Origin: Candidatus Eiseniibacteriota bacterium | GTDB lineage: Bacteria > Eisenbacteria > RBG-16-71-46 | Direction: 5' to 3' | DNA: 5,777 bases | Assembly: GCA_903921835.1 (NCBI GenBank) | Contig: CAIXRL010000303.1 | Span: 1 to 5,777, forward strand | In this document: piece after piece, positions 1-5,542 of the stretch | How the letters are laid out: every line of letters starts with the position of its first letter | Position numbering within the stretch: the stretch's first letter is position 1 | Notes under the pieces: generated by a model | Seen by the model: the letters and a program-made list of their open reading frames with translations, nothing else | The model's database searches: none | Told to the model about the DNA's origin: nothing | Program-made: the position numbers and the translations under genes

Positions 1-314
1 AGCGTGATCTTGCGCAGCAGCGTGGACAGCTGCCGGTCGGTCGGAAGCAGCTCCGCCGCCAGCTCCCAGCGCTGGTGCAACTGGTCGTACTCCGCCTCGA
101 AACGGGGCAGGTCGGCGACCGAGGCGCGCGCCCGCGCGAGCTCCGACGACTTCTTGTCGTAGTCGGCGCGGAGCGAAGCAACCTGCTCGCGGGTGTTCTG
201 GAATCCGAACGGCAGGAGGTGCGTGAAGTAGAAGATGCCCAGCGCGGCGCCCGCGACCAGGATCGCGAGGCTGAGCTTCTGTACCGCAGGGCTCTTGAAA
301 TCGACATTCGCCAT
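1..314 (-). CDS. pilO: PilO, type IV pilus inner-membrane alignment protein (partial, 3' end beyond window)
   Basis: This is the first 104 codons of a gene that runs off the low-coordinate edge, starting at the ATG at 314-312. The protein starts MANVDFKSPA, has one hydrophobic segment at about residues 14-31, then a charged helix likely to form a coiled coil (about 40-85). It then enters the PilO-typical LLPTDRQLSTLLRKIT stretch (89-104), comparable to the family's LLP-x-x-x-E/Q-I/L-x-x-LL motif. PilO proteins are usually about 200 residues, so about half is present and the periplasmic ferredoxin-like domain is missing. By family knowledge PilO pairs with PilN in the periplasm and contacts PilP, linking the inner-membrane platform to the secretin. 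A GGGAGG ribosome binding site (328-323) lies 8 nt before the ATG and abuts the pilN stop, 13 nt upstream of the gene, so it belongs to the pilMNO operon. The identification rests on both the sequence and the position after pilN. Confidence 0.9.
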   Translation of the reverse strand, partial: MANVDFKSPAVQKLSLAILVAGAALGIFYFTHLLPFGFQNTREQVASLRADYDKKSSELARARASVADLPRFEAEYDQLHQRWELAAELLPTDRQLSTLLRKIT

Positions 315-327
315 GTCCTCAGCCTCC

Positions 328-900
328 CTAGTTGGCGCTTTCGTCCGGCGTCACCTGGCAGGTGAGGCGGAACTTGACGACGGTCTTGTCCGTCACCGAG
401 CCCTTCTCGGCGACTTCCAGTTCGACGTTCGCGAACATCGTGGAGCGCTCGAGGCGCGCCATGAAGTCCGAGACGACGAGGTTCGAATACGTGACCCCCT
501 CCAGGGCGAGGGCGCCGCCATCGTCCTGCTTGGCTCCCGTCAACCAGAGGTGGTCCGGAACGCACTTCGCGAGCTCATCCATGAGCCGGACGCTCTGGGT
601 GCGGCCCTTCTCGAGCTTCCCGATGATGCCCATGCGCAGGTCCAGTTCGGCGCGTTCCTGCGCCAACTGGTTCACGCGCGCGATCTGCGGCGCGAGCGCC
701 CGGCTCTCGTTGTCCACCTGGGCGATCGACTTCTGCAGCCCATTGACCGTCGTACGCTGCGACATCACGGTGCCGGCGATGACCAGCGCGGCGAGGCCCA
801 CGACGGCGCCCGGAAGCACCAGATCCCCGAGCTTGAATTCGGCGGCGGCGGCCTTGCGCTGGGATTTCTCCTCGCGCGGCAGGAGATTGACGCGAATCAT
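328..900 (-). CDS. pilN: PilN, type IV pilus inner-membrane alignment protein
   Basis: The gene encodes a 190-residue bitopic membrane protein of normal PilN length. It opens with MIRVNLLPRE, the conserved cytoplasmic INLLP-type motif that docks in the cleft of PilM. A transmembrane helix follows at about residues 26-46. A polar, probably coiled-coil helix spans about 47-95, and a periplasmic alpha/beta domain follows (about 105-180, including the HLWLTGA and VSDFMARLERS segments typical of the family). The ATG at 900 overlaps the pilM stop as ATGA. A purine-rich AGGGGGA (913-907), inside the pilM 3' end, lies 6 nt before it, so translation is probably coupled to pilM. A longer reading in this frame back to 1182 has no PilN-like sequence and lies within pilM. 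Cysteines occur at 113 and 181, in the periplasmic part. By family knowledge PilN heterodimerises with PilO and relays cytoplasmic PilM/motor state to the periplasm. Confidence 0.95.
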   Translation of the reverse strand: MIRVNLLPREEKSQRKAAAAEFKLGDLVLPGAVVGLAALVIAGTVMSQRTTVNGLQKSIAQVDNESRALAPQIARVNQLAQERAELDLRMGIIGKLEKGRTQSVRLMDELAKCVPDHLWLTGAKQDDGGALALEGVTYSNLVVSDFMARLERSTMFANVELEVAEKGSVTDKTVVKFRLTCQVTPDESAN

Positions 901-1952
901 TTCTTGTCCCCCTGACGGCGCAATGCCAGTCCGATGCCGACCGTGAGAAGGGGCGCCACCTTCATCACGTCCTGGCCCGCGAACAGCGCCGGGTCGTACT
1001 GCACGCGCTGGAGCGGGTTGACAACCTCCGTCGGGACGCCGAAGCGGCGGCCGAGGAACTCGGGAAGGCCCGGCGTCAGCGCGCTGCCGCCGCAGAGCAT
1101 GATGCGAGTGATCGCACCCGCCTCGCCGGCGGTGCGCAGGAAGGCCTGCGCGCGTTCCAGCGCGGTGGCCACTCCGTCGCACGCCTGCTCGATGACCGGC
1201 GTCACCTCCAGGCCGGGACCGGACTCGCCGCGCACTGCCGCGGCGGCCTCCGACTGGCTGAGGTTGAACTTGCGCTGCACCGCCTCGGTGAACGTGTTGC
1301 CGCCCACCTGGAGATCCTTGGTGAAGTAGGGCACGCCAGCCTGGATGATGTTGATGTTCGTCATCTCGGAGCCGACGTTCAGGATCGCGATGACTTCCTC
1401 GGGAGCGAAGTCGTAGTTGACCTCGATCGCGTTCTGCGCGGCGAACGAGTCCACGTCCACGATCGTCGGCGTGAGCCCCGCCTCGCGGATCAGGTCGCTG
1501 AAGGACATCACCATGTCCTTCTTCGCGGCGACCAGCAGTACCTGCATCTGCTTCGGGTCGTTGGGCGCGGTGCCGAGGATCTCGAAGTCGAGCGAAACGT
1601 CGTTGATGTCGTACGGAACGTGCTGCTCGGCTTCCCAGTAGATGGCCTGCTGGGCGTCGTCCGCCGAGAGCTTGTTCATCACGATCTTCTTCACGATGAC
1701 GGCGCGCCCGCTCACGGCGGCGACGACGTTGCGTGCCTTGATGCCGCGCGATTCCATCAGGTTGGAGATCGCGTCCGTCACCAGCTGGCGGTCCATGATC
1801 TCGCCGTCCACGATCGCTTCGGCGAGGGGCTGCGAGATGCCCCAGTTCATGAGCTTGTACGTGTTATTGGACTGGGCCTCGAGCTCGACCACCTTGACGC
1901 TGTGGCTGCCGATGTCCAGGCCGACCAGCGATTTCTTCTTGCCGAAGAGCAT
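897..1952 (-). CDS. pilM: PilM, actin-like cytoplasmic T4P assembly ATPase-fold protein
   Basis: The gene encodes a 351-residue protein, the usual PilM size, with the FtsA/actin fold. The phosphate-1 loop is GLDIGSHSVK (11-20), phosphate-2 is LNVGSEMTNINI (191-202) and the adenosine motif is LCGGSALTPGL (286-296). The PilM-typical segment YWEAEQHVPYDINDVSLDF is at 105-123. No signal or membrane segment is seen, which fits a cytoplasmic protein that binds ATP and the N-terminal motif of PilN. The start is the ATG at 1952, giving MLFGKKKSLVGLDIG. It has a good AGGGAG site (1966-1961) 8 nt upstream, and the N-terminus fits the family. An in-frame GTG at 2072 would add 40 residues that do not look coding. 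pilM is first in the pilMNO run and follows a 211-nt gap that holds a strong hairpin. In phosphate-2 the residue before VG is Asn rather than the Asp of generic actin-fold proteins. Confidence 0.96.
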   Translation of the reverse strand: MLFGKKKSLVGLDIGSHSVKVVELEAQSNNTYKLMNWGISQPLAEAIVDGEIMDRQLVTDAISNLMESRGIKARNVVAAVSGRAVIVKKIVMNKLSADDAQQAIYWEAEQHVPYDINDVSLDFEILGTAPNDPKQMQVLLVAAKKDMVMSFSDLIREAGLTPTIVDVDSFAAQNAIEVNYDFAPEEVIAILNVGSEMTNINIIQAGVPYFTKDLQVGGNTFTEAVQRKFNLSQSEAAAAVRGESGPGLEVTPVIEQACDGVATALERAQAFLRTAGEAGAITRIMLCGGSALTPGLPEFLGRRFGVPTEVVNPLQRVQYDPALFAGQDVMKVAPLLTVGIGLALRRQGDKK

Positions 1953-1960
1953 GGGGTTCA

Positions 1961-1966
1961 CTCCCT
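1961..1966 (-). promoter_or_regulatory. pilM ribosome binding site
   Basis: The minus strand reads AGGGAG ending 8 nt before the ATG at 1952. It decides the start: the upstream in-frame GTG at 2072 has no comparable site in front of it. Confidence 0.7.
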
Positions 1967-2075
1967 GAATGCGTTGCGGGTCCAGGCCGGCGTGCTCGAC
2001 GAAACCATCCGCGACGCATCCGTCCACGACCGGGTGTGATGGAGGGACGTACGCCGCCCATTCACCTGCCACGGG

Positions 2076-2105
2076 TTCAATCGGCCGGAATCCCGGCCGA
2101 CTGAA
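2076..2105 (-). terminator. strong 13-bp RNA hairpin after the TPR gene (possible terminator or processing site, no U tract)
   Basis: Read on the minus strand, 2105-2093 is TTCAGTCGGCCGG, the loop 2092-2089 is GATT, and 2088-2076 is CCGGCCGATTGAA. All 13 positions pair, with one G.U (2101 with 2080). In the opposite strand's RNA that pair would be a C.A mismatch, so the structure favours the operon's transcript. It starts 58 nt past the TPR stop. The following bases (CCCGTGGCAGG) hold no U run, so it is not a classical intrinsic terminator. It could be an mRNA 3'-end stabiliser, a processing site or part of the pilM leader. Confidence 0.5.
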
Positions 2106-2163
2106 GTGTGTTCTCCACGGGGTCTTGCATCCTGATCTGCACGCCGCACGGACAGCAGGCGGT

Positions 2164-2922
2164 TTACGGGCCTGGTCGGATGATGACGACCGGGGTGGAA
2201 AGCCGGCTCAGAGCGGCCTCCCGCCTGCCGCTGGCCATCGCGGCCTGGATGCGCGCCATCTCGCGCGCCGCCGCCTCGCGCATATAGCGATTCGGGGAGG
2301 AGTTCAGGACCTCCCGCCACAACTCCCATGCCACCGTGAGGTCCCCCGAGTTCTGGCGGGCAAATGCGGCGAAGCGGGCCGCAGATGGCGGACTGCCGGG
2401 GAGGTGCGCCGCGAGCTCGAAGTACTCGGCCGCATGCCGCAGGTCGCGGCCGCCCGGCTTGACGAAGTAGAGGAAGCCGGCCTCGAACGCCAACCTGCCG
2501 CTTCTGGGATTGTTCTGCAGCCCCGACTGCATCAACCGCTCCGCAAGGTCGAAGCGCCTGCCCTCCTGCGCCAGCGCGAACGCCCCGAACACGTACGCGC
2601 TCTCGAAGCCCGGCGAGAGCGTCGTGAGAATGTCGAACACGTGGTCGAGGTTCGCGAAACGGTTGTCGTTGGTGCGGTGCTCGCCGTAGTACTGCACTGC
2701 CCGCAACCACGCGAGATCGGCCGCCGACTCGCCGTGTCCCAGCACCGCGGGCCGCAGGCAGCGCCCCGAGGGGTAGTAGTCGAGCTCGCCGAACGGCGCG
2801 CGACGTGGCAGCGTCGAGAACGAGTCGTGTGCCGTGGCGCAGGCGACCGCGCCCAGCACCAGCGCCACCAGCCACGCCAGCGCCATGCGCCTCCGGATGA
2901 CGCCAATGCCCGAGAGGCTCAC
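2164..2922 (-). CDS. TPR-like protein with N-terminal membrane anchor or lipoprotein signal; T4P-cluster accessory protein
   Basis: The gene encodes 252 residues. After a short basic N-terminus (RRR at 10-12) comes a hydrophobic segment (13-30) ending LGAVAC. Cys28 sits in a permissive lipobox-like context (A-V-A-C, lacking the preferred Leu at -3), so it may be a lipoprotein, a Sec-exported protein or membrane-anchored. The rest is helical and reads as about four degenerate TPR-like units (about 67-104, 107-140, 141-176, 178-211), for example SAADLAWLRAVQYYGEH, LSPGFESAYVFGAFALAQEG and NNPRSGRLAFEAGFLYF. The start is GTG at 2922, overlapping the permease stop as GTGA, with GAGGGA (2934-2929) 6 nt upstream. 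An ATG at 2886 (MALAWLVALVLG) with GGAGG only 3 nt away is an alternative that keeps the signal. The exact family is not recognised. Co-location with T4P genes suggests a role in pilus assembly, and a Tgl/PilF-like secretin pilotin is one possibility (inference). Confidence 0.85.
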   Translation of the reverse strand: MSLSGIGVIRRRMALAWLVALVLGAVACATAHDSFSTLPRRAPFGELDYYPSGRCLRPAVLGHGESAADLAWLRAVQYYGEHRTNDNRFANLDHVFDILTTLSPGFESAYVFGAFALAQEGRRFDLAERLMQSGLQNNPRSGRLAFEAGFLYFVKPGGRDLRHAAEYFELAAHLPGSPPSAARFAAFARQNSGDLTVAWELWREVLNSSPNRYMREAAAREMARIQAAMASGRREAALSRLSTPVVIIRPGP

Positions 2923-3683
2923 CGGAAGTCCCTCGACTCGAGTGCCGCCGCGCCCAGCGCCAGCACGCAGCCGCAGTAGAGCAGCGCGTACGCGGTCGCG
3001 AGGCCGAGGTGCGCGGGGCTCGTGACCTCGCCGCTGGCGGCGAGCGTGCGCATGTTGAACAGCGGCAGGTTGGGCAGGACGTCCGCCACCACCTGCAGCA
3101 GGGTCCTGAGCGAGCCGGGCGCCTTGAGCGCGAACTCCCGCAGATCGTCACACCACTGGCCCGCGAGGAACAGGCCTGCCGTGTAGAGCGCGGAGAGAAC
3201 GGGCGTCGAGATCGCCGAGAACAGCACGGCGAGCGCCGTCACCAGCGTCAGCTCGAGTCCCTGCAGGTACACGGCCTCGAGGATCGCCGCCGCATATCCC
3301 GGATGGCCGAGCAACGCCAGCATCGCCCACAGCGCCGCACCCAGCGCGCCGGCCACGAACCACAGCGAGGCCGAGAGACCGGCCCACTTGCCGAGCAGGT
3401 AGACCGACCGCGGCACGGGGCGCGAGAGCAGGTTGAAGATGGTGCGCCGCTCGATCTCCTTGGCCACGAGGCTGGTGCCGACCAGCAGCACGACCAGCAG
3501 GCCGAGGAACGTGATCGAGGAGAGCCCGAGGTCCACCGTCAGCCGCACGCCTTCGCCCATGGCGAGCGGGCCCGCGATCTGCGTGAACGCGAGCAGCACG
3601 AAGCCCGCCACCACCATGCCGGCCAGCACGCGATCGCGGATGGCCTCGCGGAACGTGTTCTGCGCGATCAGCACCGCGTTCAT
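2919..3683 (-). CDS. ABC-2 type transporter permease of the pilus cluster (PilI-like by position)
   Basis: The gene encodes 254 residues with about six transmembrane segments (about 20-40, 52-73, 100-125, 131-156, 158-176, 226-248), the layout of ABC-2 permeases such as NatB/YhaP-type exporters. The segment KEIERRTIFNLLSRPVPRS (75-93), between TM2 and TM3, is the family's characteristic cytoplasmic coupling region. A soluble loop (about 177-225) precedes the last helix. The ATG at 3683 overlaps the ATPase stop as ATGA, and GGAGGA (3693-3688) lies 4 nt upstream. The stop overlaps the next gene's GTG. It should form the membrane half of an exporter with the upstream ATPase. In M. xanthus an ATPase/permease pair (PilH/PilI) sits between pilA and pilM and is needed for pilus assembly; equivalence here is inferred from order and family. 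The substrate is unknown. Confidence 0.9.
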   Translation of the reverse strand: MNAVLIAQNTFREAIRDRVLAGMVVAGFVLLAFTQIAGPLAMGEGVRLTVDLGLSSITFLGLLVVLLVGTSLVAKEIERRTIFNLLSRPVPRSVYLLGKWAGLSASLWFVAGALGAALWAMLALLGHPGYAAAILEAVYLQGLELTLVTALAVLFSAISTPVLSALYTAGLFLAGQWCDDLREFALKAPGSLRTLLQVVADVLPNLPLFNMRTLAASGEVTSPAHLGLATAYALLYCGCVLALGAAALESRDFR

Positions 3684-4711
3684 GCCGTCCTCCGTGCGTT
3701 CGGAGCCCTGTACGCGGCGTCGCTTGCCGCGGCCATGAACAGCTCCTCCAGCGTGCCACGCTGCGGCGTCACCGCCCGCACCTCCACGCGCTGCTGCACC
3801 AGGAGCGCCAGAAGCGGCTGAAGCCGGGACTCGTCGGTGAGCGTGATCACGCTCTCGCCCGTGCGCCTCGCCAGCGAGAAGCACCCGCTCCAGCCGGCGG
3901 GAAGTTCGAGGACCGGGCAATCGGCGACGCGCACCTCGATGGAGGCGGCCTGCCCGTTCACCAACTCGCCCACCGTGGCCAGCCGCTCGAGCCGGCCGTT
4001 GAGCACGATCGCCACGCGATCGCACAGCAGTTCCACGTCGGGCAGGATGTGCGAGGAGAACATCACCGTGACGCCGCGTTCGCGCTGCTCGAGGATCAGG
4101 TCGCGCACGTCACGCCGGCCGAACGGGTCGAGGCCGCTCATTGGCTCGTCGAGGATCACCAGTTGCGGCGCGTGTACGAGCGCGGCCGCGAGGCCGAGGC
4201 GCTGCAGCATGCCCTTGGAGTACTTGCGCAGCACGAGGCGGGGCCGCTCGCCGAGGCCGACGCGGCCGAACCACTGGCGTGCCGCGCGGGTGCCCTCGCG
4301 GCCGCTCAGACCAGAAAGGCGCGCGACGAACTCCAGGTACTCGGGACCCGTGAGGTAGTCGTAGAAGTACGGCTGCTCCGGCAGGAAACCCAGGGACCGG
4401 CGGCTCTCGATGCGCTCGATCGGGGTGCCCAGCAGCCAGGCGCGGCCATGGGTCGGCTTGAGCAGACCCGCCAGGATCTTGAGCGTGGTCGTCTTCCCCG
4501 CTCCGTTGGGGCCGAGGTAGCCGAACACCTCGCCCCGCCGCACGACGAGGTTGAGGTCGTCCAGGCCGCGGGTCGTCTTGCGCGACCAGTTGCTGCGATA
4601 GACTTTGGAAAGGCCTTCCACGCGCACCGCTTCCTCCGCCCTGGCCGGACGAAATGCATCCGCGGCGGCTGAAGACTGCACGTCGGCCTGAAGAGAAGAA
4701 ACGCCGGACAT
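3680..4711 (-). CDS. ABC transporter ATP-binding protein of the pilus cluster (PilH-like by position)
   Basis: The gene encodes 343 residues. A poorly conserved N-terminal stretch (1-28) precedes an ABC domain with Walker A GPNGAGKTT (67-75), Q-loop Gln113 in LPEQP, signature YSKGMLQ (164-170), Walker B LVILDEP (184-190, catalytic Glu189), D-loop SGLD (192-195) and H-loop His221. All key residues are present, so it should hydrolyse ATP. The YSKGM signature and the RGTLEELF C-terminal motif (318-325) are typical of ATPases paired with ABC-2 permeases, and the C-terminal domain (about 240-330) is of the usual size. The ATG at 4711 has a strong GCAGGAGA (4727-4720) 8 nt upstream. The frame is open back to 4867, but the extra 52 residues lack coding character and lie in a structured gap. 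It overlaps the permease start by 4 nt. It probably powers an exporter or membrane-remodelling step in pilus assembly. Confidence 0.93.
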   Translation of the reverse strand: MSGVSSLQADVQSSAAADAFRPARAEEAVRVEGLSKVYRSNWSRKTTRGLDDLNLVVRRGEVFGYLGPNGAGKTTTLKILAGLLKPTHGRAWLLGTPIERIESRRSLGFLPEQPYFYDYLTGPEYLEFVARLSGLSGREGTRAARQWFGRVGLGERPRLVLRKYSKGMLQRLGLAAALVHAPQLVILDEPMSGLDPFGRRDVRDLILEQRERGVTVMFSSHILPDVELLCDRVAIVLNGRLERLATVGELVNGQAASIEVRVADCPVLELPAGWSGCFSLARRTGESVITLTDESRLQPLLALLVQQRVEVRAVTPQRGTLEELFMAAASDAAYRAPNARRTA

Positions 4712-4719
4712 GCCGGAAA

Positions 4720-4727
4720 TCTCCTGC
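4720..4727 (-). promoter_or_regulatory. ABC ATPase ribosome binding site
   Basis: GCAGGAGA on the minus strand lies 8 nt before the ATG at 4711. It is the strongest Shine-Dalgarno match in this gap and fixes the start over the longer in-frame reading to 4867. Confidence 0.75.
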
Positions 4728-4803
4728 GGGACAAGGGCTTGCGAGCGTGGGGGTGGCCATTGCAGAACGCCACGGGTACGAGATGGCAATCCCTGTGCCG
4801 CAG

Positions 4804-4841
4804 GCGGCCCGATCGCGTTCTTGCGGGCATTTGCGGGCCGC
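4804..4841 (-). repeat. inverted repeat with an internal direct repeat, between pilin and ABC genes
   Basis: A perfect 8-bp inverted repeat has arms 4804-4811 (GCGGCCCG, plus strand) and 4834-4841 (CGGGCCGC) with a 22-nt spacer. The spacer and right arm also carry TTGCGGGC twice (4821-4828 and 4831-4838), 10 bp apart and thus on one face of the helix. It could be a second RNA stem in the pilin-ABC gap or a protein-binding site. In GC-rich DNA a chance origin cannot be excluded. Confidence 0.35.
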
Positions 4842-4862
4842 GGAAGGTCCCGCTGGCCCGGG

Positions 4863-4884
4863 CGCACCGGCGGGCGCCGGCGCG
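4863..4884 (-). terminator. GC-rich hairpin immediately after the pilin stop (no U tract)
   Basis: Minus strand 4884-4876 is CGCGCCGGC, the loop 4875-4872 is GCCC, and 4871-4863 is GCCGGTGCG. Nine consecutive pairs form, eight Watson-Crick and one G.U (4881 with 4866). The G.U would be a C.A mismatch in RNA from the other strand, so it fits the pilin transcript. It begins 6 nt beyond the stop. The sequence after it (CCCGGGCCAGC) has no U run. It may stabilise a short, abundant pilin mRNA or reduce read-through into the ABC genes. Confidence 0.5.
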
Positions 4885-4890
4885 GCGAAG

Positions 4891-5328
4891 CTACTGCCCG
4901 CTCGAGAGCACGATGGTCAGCTCGCTCACACTTCCGTGGCCGGCGATCTGGTACGTGTACGCGGCCGAATCACCGTAGGTGACGATGCCGGCCTTGCCGG
5001 ACGTGGTGAGCGGGACGGTCCAAGCCCCCCGGTATTCGTAGGCGTGCCCGAGCCCGTAGCCGAGGTCGAAGGGGTTCCTGAAATCGCCCCCACTCTTGGG
5101 AAGCATGCTGGCGACCGTGTCCGCACCCGCAGCGTACACACCGTCGTGCTGGACGCAGTAGTCCTCCGCGGCGAGCTGGAAGGTGTGCATGTTCGTCTTG
5201 GTCGAGCCTTCCTTCGCGCGGTTCTGCATGGAGATGAAGTTGGGAATCGCGATCGCCGCGAGGACGCCGATGATCACGACCACGATCATCAGCTCGATCA
5301 GCGTGAAACCCTCATGCGTACGCTTCAT
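4891..5328 (-). CDS. pilA: type IV pilin precursor (PilA-like major pilin candidate)
   Basis: The gene encodes a 145-residue prepilin. The leader is seven residues, MKRTHEG. The prepilin peptidase site is Gly7|Phe8, followed by the class III signal FTLIELMIVVVIIGVLAAIAIPNF (8-31), with the conserved Glu at mature position 5 and Pro at 22. The mature protein is about 138 residues: the hydrophobic alpha1-N, then amphipathic alpha1-C (about 32-60), then a beta-rich C-terminal half rich in Gly and Tyr (for example HAYEYRGAW and AAYTYQIAG) ending in SELTIVLSSGQ. There is a single Cys (58), so the C-terminal disulfide loop of Pseudomonas/Neisseria pilins is absent. The ATG at 5328 is fixed by the leader; the longer open frame to 5745 is not coding-like. 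The Shine-Dalgarno is weak (GTGAGA, about 6 nt away). It is the only pilin in the window and sits first in a T4P cluster, which supports major pilin, though a minor pilin or GspG-like pseudopilin is possible. Confidence 0.9.
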   Translation of the reverse strand: MKRTHEGFTLIELMIVVVIIGVLAAIAIPNFISMQNRAKEGSTKTNMHTFQLAAEDYCVQHDGVYAAGADTVASMLPKSGGDFRNPFDLGYGLGHAYEYRGAWTVPLTTSGKAGIVTYGDSAAYTYQIAGHGSVSELTIVLSSGQ

Positions 5329-5375
5329 CTTGGATCTCACTTGCGAGGGGTGGTTGTCCCGATCGACGTGAGCGG

Positions 5376-5401
5376 GTGCATGGCCGACACGTCCCATGCA
5401 C
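5376..5401. repeat. perfect inverted repeat over the predicted pilin transcription start (candidate operator or leader hairpin)
   Basis: GTGCATGG (5376-5383), a 10-nt spacer, and CCATGCAC (5394-5401) form a perfect 8-bp dyad with outer arms 18 bp apart. It begins next to the -12 element of the sigma-54-like promoter and spans the expected start near 5390. It could be bound by a dimeric regulator, or form a hairpin if transcription starts further upstream. Confidence 0.45.
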
Positions 5402-5412
5402 GCATCACGCAT
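5399..5412 (-). repeat. tandem ATGCGTG x2 within the pilin promoter
   Basis: On the minus strand ATGCGTG occurs twice head to tail (5412-5406 and 5405-5399). It overlaps the sigma-54-like element and the edge of the inverted repeat. It may be incidental or part of a regulator site. Confidence 0.35.
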
Positions 5413-5416
5413 GCCA
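5401..5416 (-). promoter_or_regulatory. sigma-54 (RpoN) -24/-12 type promoter candidate for the pilin
   Basis: The minus strand reads TGGCATG-CGTG-ATGCG, against the consensus TGGCACG-N4-TTGCW. The invariant GG (5415-5414) and GC (5403-5402) have the required 10-bp spacing, and TGGCA, G and TGC match. Mismatches are C to T, T to A and the final W. The predicted start is near 5390, giving a leader of about 60 nt before the ATG at 5328. RpoN with PilR-type activators drives pilA in several T4P bacteria (family knowledge); use of this site here is inference. Confidence 0.55.
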
Positions 5417-5542
5417 TCGAGCAGATCTGTCACCGCCGAGACGATATCCGTTGCTGCACTTAGGACTATCGGCGGGCGGGCCGGGGGAGTTGATGGGCAT
5501 TTCGGCCGCATGCCGTGCGCTTCGAGCCGGTGCCCGCAGGAA

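Larger units (their letters stand above)
1953..2163. other. intergenic region between TPR gene and pilM
   Basis: These 211 nt separate the ABC/TPR unit from pilMNO. They contain a 13-bp hairpin (2076-2105) and the pilM ribosome binding site. No convincing -35/-10 pair is visible on the minus strand; TTGAAC (2080-2075) has no matching -10. The place occupied by the prepilin peptidase gene pilD in M. xanthus is empty here. Whether pilMNO has its own promoter or is read through from upstream cannot be told. Confidence 0.6.

Noticed and set aside
235..915. Long plus-strand open frames opposite pilN
   Set aside because: They lie antisense to a clear pilN, have Arg/Ala-rich composition and no motifs. 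They are shadows produced by high third-position GC.
2056..2071. Second sigma-54-like element upstream of pilM (TGGCAGGTGAATGGGC)
   Set aside because: GG and GC are 11 bp apart instead of 10 and the -12 half is poor, so the spacing requirement fails.
1953..2072. PilM start at the in-frame GTG (2072)
   Set aside because: There is no ribosome binding site in front of it, and the 40 added residues are unlike PilM N-termini. The ATG at 1952 has AGGGAG and gives the family N-terminus.
1969..2979. 336-codon plus-strand frame opposite the TPR gene and gap
   Set aside because: It lies antisense to the TPR gene, is low-complexity Arg/Glu/His-rich, and has no upstream Shine-Dalgarno or recognisable domain.
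3009..3821. 270-codon plus-strand frame opposite the ABC permease
   Set aside because: It is Arg/Gln/His-rich, the typical antisense of a hydrophobic membrane protein in GC-rich DNA.
4891..5328. Geobacter-type conductive short pilin
   Set aside because: The mature protein is about 138 residues with a full C-terminal domain, not a truncated helix of about 60 residues. Aromatic content alone is not evidence of conductivity.
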